Shown here one piece after another: positions 22,491-32,652 of a DNA stretch of 64,000 bases (positions within the stretch are counted from its first letter, which is position 1; each line of letters starts with the position of its first letter). Origin of the DNA: Erigeron canadensis (Eukaryota > Streptophyta > Magnoliopsida > Asterales > Asteraceae); contig NC_057765.1 in assembly GCF_010389155.1 (NCBI RefSeq), forward strand, positions 41,187,559 through 41,251,558, in the 5' to 3' direction. Made by a program: the position numbers and the translations under genes. The notes beneath the pieces were generated by a model. The model searched no databases and was not told where the DNA came from. It worked only from the letters and a program-made list of their open reading frames with translations.

Positions 22491-23106
22491 TAACTTACTA
22501 TTTTTATAGAAAGTTGATTTATATATTTTAAAAGGAACATATCTCAAATATTTCAATTAAAATATGTTGACTATTATTTTATTGGAATATATAGATTGAC
22601 AATTAAATTACTTAGAAATTTTAGTGTATAACTAAACTATTCGAGCAAAACGTTAAAACACAAGTGCAGTGACAATGCAGACATATCCGGATGAATATAA
22701 GTTATCCAAAAAAAACAAAAATTTTACTTAGCGAGACCTCTGATAGATGATGTATCCCTTTTTCAAAAGTGTGGTTAAATAACACATAAATATATATGAG
22801 AAACAATGACTAAGGTTTGTTACAAAAGTGTCTGGTCACTGTAAAGAGGAATTTAATCGACGATTAATGTAACTTCATGTTTTCTAGTGGTTTAATTCTT
22901 ACCTGGTTAAAATTTGTCAACTTATGATATTATAAAAATTTAAAATGTCATTAATTATATATAATATATTAAAAAATAATATTAACAATTATTCTATTAA
23001 ATATATAAATATTAGCTATTATTTTTGATTTCTTGATTAAAATTATTAGGTAAAAAGTATAAATTTGTAATGGAAACCAAAAAGTATATAATTAAATTTA
23101 AAGGGG

Positions 23107-23139
<33 letters not shown>

Positions 23140-24030
23140 GTTAACTATATATGTTAATTATTATTTTTGATTTCTTGATTAAAATTATTGAGTAAAAAGT
23201 GTAAAATTATTTACGAGTGACTTTATATCTTGACCTCAAAAAATCATCTATTCATATAAGTTTTTTAATGAGTATAACTTAACTAGATTTTTCGGAATAG
23301 TATAATATAGTTACTCTTGAATTTATTAAATAATCTCATCTAATGAGAAAAGTTTTTCCAGACTATAGATTGTACAACAATCAAATAGTCCATTGGGCTT
23401 AGTTGGGCTGATATGTTCCCTAATCATTCTTCTTTCCTTTCCAAGGAGATGAGGAATCAATGGGATTGAACGGGTACTTTTGCGTTTTTTAAGGTAAGAA
23501 AGAAAAAGAATCATATCTTTGAGGATGAAAAAGGAAATGATATGATTATCTAGTTGTTTTTGTTAAATAATTTTTCTTCCCTATATGGATAATTTAAAAG
23601 GAACATATCTTTTCTATTCTAATCTAATCCAATTTTCTTTTATAATCAAATTCAAGAACATAGCATTAAAGTTAAACGATACAACTAGCTTTGAAGTTAA
23701 ACGGTACAATTAAGGCATAGGACTAGAATAGTATGCTGTTTTAACAAACAATAATGTAAAAGTAAGGGTAATATAAAAAGAGTTTAAGGGCATAAAGACA
23801 GTTTAGACATTTTCATGTTTTAATTATATTATATTACTTGTATAGATAGTATAGATAGAAGATGAGTATCGAAGGATCTTAACTGGAAAATGTATCCTAA
23901 TAAGGTCGGTGGATACAGAAGTCACAAACAAACAATCAATGATTATGTGTCTATTAGTTCTACCAATTAAGTCCCAAAAATATCAGCGACGTGTCTTTGC
24001 ATTACCAAGTTTATCTTAGGCTTATACACT
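22491..24030. other. Gene-free repeat-rich stretch
   Basis: AT-rich, with a TATATA tract near 23107-23140. Two similar stretches (about 22980-23060 and 23130-23210) share ATTTTTGATTTCTTGATTAA and AAAAGT.TAAA, a small local duplication. No gene recognised. Confidence 0.5.
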
Positions 24031-24032
24031 TA

Positions 24033-24324
24033 AGGCGCGTTTGGTTCGCGGAATGTTTTTGAAAATAATGGAATATTTCAAAGGAATTGGAATCTGAAGG
24101 AATGAAATTTGACGGAATGTTTTTGATTTTTTGAAGATTCAAGTGAGGGACGGAATGAGATTCCTTCCCCCATCCCAAGGAATGGGAATTCCATCAAATG
24201 AGGGAATGTTAACATTCCAACGGAATGTGATTCCTCCATCTTTAACCAACCAAACACACTAAGGAATGGAATTCAATTCCAATTCCATCAGATTCCATCA
24301 AATTCTGTGAACCAAACACGACCT
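24033..24324. mobile_element. MITE of the GTTTGGTTC family, copy 1
   Basis: About 290 bp with inverted ends AAGGCGCGTTTGGTTC and, at the right, GAACCAAACACGACCTT. The interior has several GGAATG/CATTCC blocks that also pair across the centre. A second copy lies at 38852-39143. Superfamily not settled because no clear target-site duplication was seen. Confidence 0.75.
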
Positions 24325-24366
24325 TATAATTAATTAATACTGTACTATTAGTTTAAGTCTTAAAAG

Positions 24367-25125
24367 TAGGGGTGTTCGTCAAACCGTCAAAACCGGACCA
24401 AACCGGGGTATTTGGATTGGTTTGGTCGGATTGAGTTGTTAAAGTCTGGTCTGACGTTTTAATTTTTGAAAAACCGGGTTCCTTGGTCCAGTTACAGTTT
24501 GAGCAAAACGTAAACCGGACCGGACCAAAAGATATATATGTATATATATAATATATTTACTTCACATATCTATCAACTTTTACCGAAGATATTTTACTTA
24601 CGTACTTTAGTTCAGATATATTATAAAAAAAAAAATTTTGGTAGACAATTATAAGATATTCTAATAAACATTTATTTATATTATATAAATCTACTTTTTC
24701 TTTCATTCTTTCCTATTTTTAGTTTATCCTTTTATTTTTTTTCATTTTCATTACTCCACTATTTTCCACTCAAAGATCAAAATTATAAGACTCGAGACCT
24801 TCATCACCTTTAATATTTCATAATTTTTGAGTATAAAACACAATATAATTGTAACTTTATTAGTGTTTTTATTAATAATATTAAGATCATAGTGTTCGTG
24901 ATATTTATTTGAGTAATAAAAGAAAGAAAAAAATATATATACGGAATATATATGCATAAAATTATTTGGGGATAAAAATGGAAAAAAAAAATCACGAAAC
25001 CGTTGAATCGGTCAAACCGGACCGGCTTACATGGTTTGGTTTGGTCCGGTTTGGTTTGAAATAAGTTAACTGCGAATCCTGGTTTGGTTTGAGATTTAGT
25101 CAAAACCGGACCACGAACACCCCTA
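24367..25125. mobile_element. Non-autonomous hAT element
   Basis: A 759-bp element with inverted ends TAGGGGTGTTCGT and ACGAACACCCCTA, flanked by a perfect 8-bp duplication CTTAAAAG (24359-24366 and 25126-25133). Eight-base duplications and TAGGG-type ends are the mark of the hAT superfamily. Subterminal regions carry many AAACCGGACC/GGTCCGGTTT motifs, probably transposase-binding repeats. No transposase is encoded. The element at 37239-37906 is a relative. Confidence 0.92.
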
Positions 25126-25133
25126 CTTAAAAG

Positions 25134-25974
25134 GTTTTCTTTCCTTTTTTTTGAAAATGCTAAAAGAATCTCTTAGGGTTTCATTTAACGTGCATAAAAA
25201 GGTTATACATTTTCATATTAAATATCGGTCCTTTGAATTTTATGGTAAGTATACAACTAATTAATGCACATTCTCAATAGACACTTATTGTGGGTCTAAG
25301 TGAGTTTTAAGTTTTCCTCTTCAAATCTCTATATGAGATAAAGGTTTCTCGATCGATGAATATTTATCTTGCGAGAATCTCTTTAACACGTACCAATTAA
25401 AATAATTCATGTCAAATATCCCCTTATTCTTGAATAATTCACGCTTTTTAAAAAGAAAAAGACATGTCGTCCACATTTGATATAGTATTAACAAGGCTAT
25501 CTCGATATTCATTAAAATATTTGGTTGAAACATGTACAAACTCATTATTATTTTTTAACTAAAGTTTAAGATCTTACTCTTTAAAATAACCTTTTTTTCA
25601 TTAAGATATATAATTTAGTAAGTTATAATATTAGATATTAAATAATTGAGCTTATATATACATAAAACATGTAAACATGCTTCACTTGTTGTCTCATTAA
25701 ATGCACACATGGATCCCAGAGGGTATGTTTTAATACGCTACTGAATATAGCATTGAATAAGAAAAGAGATGTAGAAATTTTATGAAGAATTTAAGTCATT
25801 CGCTGATTTTTTTTACTTTTTTTTTTTAACCGCAAAAACAACTAGCAAAAATAATTGTATGTCCACCCTGATTTTTAATCTTGATAAATGGTAATGGCGT
25901 AAAAAGTTTGCTTTTTCATGTTTTACAAAGACTCATTTATAGGCTTTAAATTCTTACCTATGAAACCTCTTAGG
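25134..25974. other. Gene-free stretch
   Basis: AT-rich sequence with no recognisable gene or element. Confidence 0.5.
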
Positions 25975-26647
25975 AAAAAATACCTCAAGTCCCTAACTAA
26001 TGGACCAAACCCAATTGCTACCTGGAAAGCAAATAACACACCATAAATGACCGGATCTTAACTGCAAGGGAACTAAAATGGATGAAAAAAACCTGAGGTA
26101 ACCCAGGAAAAAATCCCCGAGACTAGGGGCCGAGCCACCGGTTTTCACCCTAGCTCGTTTTTGATAATTCCCCAAACAGACCCGGTCGACCATGACACCC
26201 CAATGAAAACTATGATCCAAAAATTATACACTAGCAATAAAACAAGCAGACCAGAAGAAAAGCTGAGGAGAATTACACGCCAAGAACGATATCCAAACAC
26301 CAATGAGCTACATGAGTTTATAGATCAGGAGATGCACAAGGTCAACGAGAACACCACAATTATAACTTGAACTCGCACCAGTCTTCCCACGTTAAGTCTT
26401 GAAGCTTAGCTCGGTTTTTAATCCACAAAAAACTCTGGCTCTTAACCTCTTCATTTGGCCGCTGACTTGATGGATTAATATCCTTAAAGCATGCCTCGTT
26501 CCTTGCTATCCACATGCACCAACAAGCCGTGAGAATAATTGCATGAATGATTTGGAATTTGCCATTATTTTCCTTCTCGAAAAGAGTTAGGAGGTGACGG
26601 ACTAAAATCATTACATTTGAGAAAGCATGTATATATAAGATCTCCAA
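25975..26647 (-). mobile_element. 3' fragment of a LINE (L1-type) retrotransposon
   Basis: The minus-strand frame 26647-26360 encodes 95 residues typical of the C-terminus of plant L1 reverse transcriptases: HAIILTACWCMWIARNEACF (the tail after the zinc-knuckle region), then WIKNRAKL and DLTWEDWCEF before the stop. The following few hundred bases down to about 25975 form the 3' UTR. The endonuclease and reverse transcriptase domains are missing, so this is a 5'-truncated copy, as is usual for LINEs. Confidence 0.8.
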
Positions 26648-26959
26648 CCGTCAGTGCTTAGTTAACTAAGCTAATAGTTAATTAAAACGTTAATCTATTA
26701 CTTACTAAATGATCATTATACAATCTTGTTTTTCTTTCCAAATAATCTGTCTATCTATACGTACTAATAAATAATTATCTCTAATTTCACATGATATAAG
26801 TTTGCTAATACTATAACTATTGTATATTCACGTTATTTACATTTTTAAACTTTTTATTTTGAGATAAGTATCAATACGTACAACACGACATTCCACACAT
26901 TAGTTCCTTATGTGATGAGAACACACAAACTCAAGTTGATGGATCAAACACGTACCACT

Positions 26960-27140
26960 AAGATACAAGTTAAATTAAAAAAAGTTTTTGAACAAGTAAC
27001 TCTTATTGAGAAAAAAAAAATCGACAAGAAGCCGAAATACACATAAGGTACAATTACATTAGAAGAAAAGGGCTCATAGCCCATAACGACCAAGACAAAT
27101 TTGATTTCCTAGATCGAAAAATAAACCAAGATAAGACATT
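26960..27140 (-). mobile_element. 3' end of another LINE-type element
   Basis: On the minus strand the sequence contains a GTGTATTTCGGCTTCTTGTC stretch, a long T run and CAATAAGAGTTACTTG, a layout I associate with the 3' UTR of plant L1 elements. No coding part is left. Moderate to low confidence. Confidence 0.4.
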
Positions 27141-27254
27141 GACACACTACACTGGAATATCTATGTACTATTTGAAAAAATTATGGGTCATTAGTTTCCA
27201 CAACGCCCACCATCAAACAAGATTGATTGCTTAGTATGCACTGGATTAGGATTC

Positions 27255-27425
27255 TCTAAAGTTACAATAACTTTACCTATAAAGTTGAGAGTATCTCAAC
27301 CATTGGATTGAAATCAAAGGTCAAGATTCAAACTTGATTTTTGAATCTTAACCCTTGATTTAAATCCAATGGTTCAGATGCTCTCAACTTTATAGGTAAA
27401 GTTATTATAACTTGAGGGTTTCTTA
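27255..27425. mobile_element. Foldback MITE
   Basis: Arms of about 60 bp are mirrored: AACTTTACCTATAAAGTTGA, then GAG.ATCT.AACCATTGGAT on the left, and ATCCAATGGTT.AGAT.CTC, TCAACTTTATAGGTAAAGTT on the right. The centre is a TTGAATCTTAA-type palindrome. Non-coding. Target-site duplication not clear. Confidence 0.75.
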
Positions 27426-27503
27426 ATCCGCAATCTTCTATGGTAAGTAGGGCAATAAATCCGATCTAGAGTTGCAGATGGGTGAAACACGAGTGAAATG
27501 ATT

Positions 27504-27651
27504 CCCTAAAATTATCCTAACTTAACTAGTTAAGTTGGGATAATATTGACTCTTGGATAAAAATCAAGGAACAAGATTTAATAATAAGTTTTAAATTTTG
27601 ACCTTAGATATTCATCCAATGGTCAAGATCTTCCCAGATAACTTTAGGGAA
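27504..27651. mobile_element. Second foldback MITE, related family
   Basis: Inverted ends TTCCCTAAAATTATCC and the mirrored GATAACTTTAGGGAA, with inner TTGGAT/ATCCAATGG blocks similar in spacing to the preceding element. About 150 bp, non-coding. Confidence 0.65.
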
Positions 27652-28208
27652 CCTCCTCCCGAAACACGACGTATCAATCCGAATCCATGCAGTATAAGTA
27701 ACCTATCTTTCAGAAGTCGCACACAAATATATTACTAACTTTTTTAGGCAATTAGCATATACAATTTATACTTCAATAATAATACAAAAAAAAAAAAGAC
27801 AAATAACATTATAACAATGTCATTATCAAATACAGTAATGTTTTCTCAGTAAAAATACAAATTTTAAAAAAGAATTTGCAATACGATGCGGTTATATGTA
27901 TATAAATTTCAATACCAAAGTATATTACTTTTGGGGGTATCGCTTTCACATGCTATAATATGTTGAAGACTACCCCATGTGCCTGATAATAAAGTATTGA
28001 CTATGACACTCATGCCCGCATAGCACTCATTCTATTATCCCATTTTTATCATCAGACTTCGTATTACTTAATGATTAAAACATGGTTTGACCAATTATAA
28101 ACACTTTTTAGATTGTAGCCAAAAGTGCTTTAATCAGTTAAATAGAAGCATGTTTTGAGTAAGAGTGCTTTATGATAACAATTCAAAGTGATTTAGATAT
28201 ATTATATA
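27652..28208. other. Gene-free stretch
   Basis: AT-rich sequence, no gene or element end recognised. Confidence 0.5.
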
Positions 28209-28214
28209 TAATTA

Positions 28215-28250
28215 TTAGTGTTCAGGCCCGTCCAATGGACGAGTAGTCTT
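28215..28250 (-). mobile_element. Helitron 3' terminus
   Basis: On the minus strand: hairpin CGTCCATTGGACG, GGCCTGAACA, then CTAA followed by T. It fits the CTRR rule of Helitron 3' ends with a hairpin about ten bases upstream. The element would extend to the right; its 5' end was not found. Confidence 0.55.
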
Positions 28251-28708
28251 TAAAAATATTAAGCAAAGCTAAAAAAATTGGAATTCAAGTATATTAAATC
28301 CCTATGACCAATATCACAACTTAATCAATACAAAAACTAAACAAAGTAAACATATGAAAATTAACTTCATATAAATATTGATTCCAGTTTACCCATTTTC
28401 TTTCAACTTTAGTTAAATAAAAATTTTGCAACTTGTTATATCCAAACAAACAACAATTTTAGACTAAACGATTTGGAGTTAAGCTAAACAAAAAGTGTAC
28501 ACTATATAATTTGAAAAGTACATACCAATTCAGACCATCTCGAACGTTTTGATTTTTATTGGGTTGTTCCACTCCGAAACAATCCTTACATGCACAACAC
28601 GGAGTTGTAGATGATGGTTAACATGTGTTGACTTAAAATCTTCAAGATAAACTAATATGGTATTATGTTTTATTGTTGTAGAATAAACCATAATGAACCT
28701 ATAATCAG

Positions 28709-28903
28709 TGGCGGTACCACATGGGGGCAAAGGGGGCAAATGCCCCCCTTAAAATTTAAATTTTGACATGTATTTTTAAAATTTTCATCGATTTTTAATA
28801 ATTTTTTATAGCTTTTAACATTTTAACCCCTTTAATATTTATTTTTCACGAGTTTTTTAATTTTGCCCCCTTTAGAAAACATTTCTGATACTGCCTCTAC
28901 ATA
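28709..28903. mobile_element. Possible hAT-like MITE
   Basis: The left end reads AGTGGCGGTACCACATGGGG with a GGGGGCAAA.GCCCCCC palindrome. The right end has TTTGCCCCCTTTAGAAAA then TGATACTGCCTC, a degenerate mirror of the left. About 195 bp, no ORF. Superfamily uncertain. Confidence 0.45.
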
Positions 28904-28931
28904 TAATGAACAACAAACTATATTAAAAAAG

Positions 28932-28932
<1 letters not shown>

Positions 28933-28990
<58 letters not shown>
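28933..28990. repeat. ATA trinucleotide microsatellite
   Basis: About 19 uninterrupted ATA units. Confidence 0.95.
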
Positions 28991-29229
28991 GGAAGTGGAA
29001 CCTTTTGGTAGTCAGACTTTTATTTTTGGTTTGATCGTAGGTTGTTTTTTTTTTTAAAAATATGTGAGGGTTTTTTCTAGGGTGTATATATATATATATA
29101 TTATTTTTGAGAGATTTTTAAGAATAAAAAGTTTTTTTAATTAATAATAAAGTCGGCCTATCTAGATTTAATTATTATAAAAATATTTTTAAAAAATAGA
29201 GATTAATTAGGAGGGGGATTAGGCTAAAG

Positions 29230-29410
29230 GAGGGAGTTTAGAGTGCCAAGTGTAAGTTAGTTATTTTTAAATTAGCTTAAAGTGTAAATTAGTGATGGGA
29301 AACCAAAAAGTGTAAATTAATTATTTTAGATTGAGTTTAAAGTGTAAATTGATGATGAAAAACCAAAAAGTGTAAATTAATTTAGATTAATATTAAAAAA
29401 TTAAAAAATT
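29230..29410. repeat. Short tandem repeat of a GTGTAAATT motif
   Basis: Units of about 60 bp contain AAAGTGTAAATT.RTGATG, GAAA.CCAAAAAGTGTAAATT and a TTTAGATT spacer, repeated two to three times. Related copies occur near 3685-3730 and 23050-23100, so this is part of a dispersed repeat. Confidence 0.6.
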
Positions 29411-29842
29411 AATAAGAATTGAGAATTAGGCTAAAAGAGGAGGATTAGGGGTGACAAGTATACCCCCAACCCCCTCCTTTAGTTATATTATAGATAGATT
29501 ATCCGTTAAAACAAATGAATGTTTTTCGAAATACCAATTTTCCCTTTAAGTTGTTTAAAAAATATAGAAGCTTTTGATTCCTATCTTGATAGTTTCATTT
29601 CGAGGGCCAAGAATGCTTTTGTTACAAGCCGAGAGGGACAAAAAGAAATAAAAAAAATTACAAGCCCCTAAAAGTTATAGATCACTTGTCTTTAATTAAG
29701 TTTGAAAGAAAAAAAAAAACATGTAGATACTGATTTCTTTTTATATACTGTAATAATATAATATATAACATCTTAATAAATAAATGAACACAGACATATC
29801 CATCTACTTTATTTTTTTAAAAAGGTAAATTTCGCTTGAAAC

Positions 29843-30145
29843 TTCGTGTCGCAATTCGACAGCGAGAGATATGGCATACATTGTCTTAACCCGTCCGTAC
29901 TAGAGAACTCATTCGAAGTAGAAATACCTATTTCAAATACTCAATGGGGGAAAACCCTACTAATCCGCCTGAAGGCACGAAAATTAATAGGGATAAACTC
30001 TGCCCCCTATACTTGAACTCGAATGTACCCAAGCCAAGTCTTCATAGAAGGATTACCTATATCTCAAAGTTGGTGAAATAAAAATTTGAACATGAGACCT
30101 ATAGGTCACCAGGGGAATTTCAAACCACTACACTAAGTCATCATT
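29843..30145 (-). mobile_element. SINE-like element
   Basis: On the minus strand, an A-box-like TTAGTGTAGTGGTTTGAA is followed about 40 bases later by a B-box-like CATGTTCAAAT. A unique body of about 200 bp ends in an AAATTTACC-type tail. The box sequences are degenerate. No protein is encoded. Confidence 0.45.
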
Positions 30146-31316
30146 GGTTATCTATCTACTTAATAGTTGAAAATGGTGTTTGACTGTTCGCTTTCTTATT
30201 TTATTTTATTTTTTTAAGAGCATTCAAAAATTTTATTAGAAAATGTTAGTAAAAAGCTAACAAATACAAGATACTCGTAACTCGATCGAGCAGATATAAA
30301 AAAAGGAACAAAATAAGTTATAACGTTACAAGACAATTTAGACAAACACGCAATTTTTATACTTCTTTACAGTTTTAGAGCTTGCATTTGACCTTTTTGC
30401 AGTTTAACAAAACTATAAGGTTGGAATCAGCAAAATGACGTATGTTTAATTATGACTTCAAAATTTTCACGGGTAGTCTAATTATAAGATTGCATTTTAA
30501 CAAAGAATTTTTCCTTCTTGTCTTCGAACTATTTCAATTCTTTTATATGTTCTAAGTTTAACTCGAAACATTATATAAGAACGTTAGATCATCTGAAGCA
30601 TCATGATCACATGATTGGTGGTTCGTAACTAAGTCAAATTACAAGAAAAATAACATAGGGAATACTCCAAATAAAATATGAATGAATTTTTTTATATAGA
30701 AAAACTTCAAGGTTGCTTTAAATTCACATCGCAAAGCTTTGACGTACTATATATTAAATCTTTTTTTTAATTGCTTAAACGTTGGTCAATTACTCCTTTG
30801 GGAATGAATGAATTTCAATTCTAATTAAAATACTCCTTGAAGTCAGTATTATATAGCTGTATAAGAAAGAATATTATCAGATTAACCGTTTGTAGAATAC
30901 ATATGCACGTTACATATCATATTTGCCTCTTTTTGAAAATAATATATTTTGTCATATATGAATGACAGTTTTGTATTCAAGTATAAGTGACAAAAAGAAA
31001 AAAAACACAAAATGTTAGTTAGTGAGTAGAATATTTGAGTATCGACTTAACTATATAACGACAGTCCATATCATGGATGGAGCTTTCACTAGTCACTACT
31101 CGAATAATAGCAATTAATTAGTGATTGAAATAATATATACTAAGGGTATATTTACAAAACAGAAGTTTCTATCAACCTAGCTAAGCTAGTGTTCGTGCCA
31201 TTTACGGCTTCGCTATACAACACACGCATCATGATATCGACTGGTTAAGCCATAAATGTGTTGTAGATATGATGCAAGATAACATGCGAGTAGACTCAGT
31301 TCGTGTGATATTTAGG
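30146..31316. other. Gene-free stretch
   Basis: AT-rich sequence. The part at 30215-30345 (TTTTATTAGAAAATG, then AGCTAACAAATACAAGATAC) could be another LINE 3' end, but there is too little to call. Confidence 0.45.
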
Positions 31317-31317
31317 G

Positions 31318-32280
31318 GTGTTCAAAATTGAATCTTCCTAAATTTTGATTCTAATATTCGAAATTTTGGATATTGGACTTCGATATATCCGAATTGAAGT
31401 TCCGAACACATATCCGGAGTTCCATATATGCAAATAAAGCTGGCATAACAGGTCACACGAAACCTGTTAAGACACGAACTTGTTAAGACACGAACCATTC
31501 GAAATTTTGGATATTGGACTTCGATATATCCGAATTGAAGTTCCAAACACATATCCGGAGTTCCATATATGCAAATAAGGCTGGCATAATAAGTCACACG
31601 AAACCTGTTAAAACACGAACTTGTTAAGACACGAATCTGTTAAGGTCAAACACGAACACGACATGTTAACTAATCGTGTCATTTTTTTCAAACACGAACA
31701 CGACACTAAAATTAACAGGTGCACCTGTTTAGACCTGTTAAGGAACCTGTTAACATGTATATTATAGAGTTTTTGACTAATATTGAAAAAAACCCTTAAG
31801 GATACAAAAATTCTTACAAATTCCAACTATTATATAACGACAATAATCCTTACATTACAAAAGTTTATAAACATCTTACCTTATAAAAATCATATATCAA
31901 ATCATAATATCAATTCTTGGTATGTTATATATATGTATAATCTTAACATGTCTTAACAGATCCTAACAGGTCCGGATCTGTTAAGACACGAATCTTAACA
32001 GGTCTTGACAGGTTCGGACATGTTAAGACACGAAACCTGTTAAGATCAAACACGAAACCTGTTAAGAACAGGTCGTGTTGTGTTAACAGGTTACGTGTCA
32101 AAATTGTCAGCCTTATATGCAAAGCTAAAGAATATAAGAAATATTCGTCATATTTATGAATATTAAAAATAGATTTTTCTAATATCTAAAAGTTATATTG
32201 AAATATTTATTTAAAATATAGACTATTTGGATATTTTGGATACATCCGAATAATCCGAAGTTATTTTATAGAAATTATTA
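31318..32280. mobile_element. hAT-like element with an internal duplication and a nested insertion
   Basis: The left end TAGGGGTGTTCAAA matches the TIR type of the hAT elements at 24367 and 37239. A unit of about 141 bp is tandemly duplicated (31358 and 31499; CGAAATTTTGGATATTGGAC starts both). Nested inside is a segment with ends AAGGCTGGCATAA and TGTCAGCCTT (about 31577-32114), flanked by ATATGCAA on both sides, which fits an 8-bp duplication. The nested part is filled with ACCTGTTAAGACACGAA-type repeats. The right end of the outer element was not found. Confidence 0.55.
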
Positions 32281-32524
32281 AAGCAAAGCCAATATTGGGT
32301 CAAGAATTGTAATTTGTATCATAAGTGGTATCATTTATACTTTGTCGGGAAAATTGGTCTTCATGTATATCTCTAAGTATGTTTTATGCCATGCACAACT
32401 AAATATGTGTTATTCATAACCAAATAGCTGTTTTTTTAAGGCAAAATAACGAGCAACAGCCCTTGGAATTGATATGCACACCCTGAGTTTGAACCATGAG
32501 AGTTTACTTTTTATGGCTTAAACT

Positions 32525-32622
32525 TTTTTCAAATGTCCTTAACATGATTTGAACTCTTGAACCTGCAGGATGAAACCCTATAGGGGAAACACCCGACCAC
32601 TAGACCAAGACCCCAATGGTTA
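32525..32622 (-). mobile_element. SINE-like head
   Basis: On the minus strand there is an A-box-like TTGGTCTAGTGGTCGGGT and, about 40 bases on, a B-box-like GGTTCAAGAGTTCAAATC. It resembles a tRNA-derived SINE head. Boundaries are approximate. Confidence 0.45.
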
Positions 32623-32652
32623 CCAAAAAACTAGTAATAGCACTAAATATGT

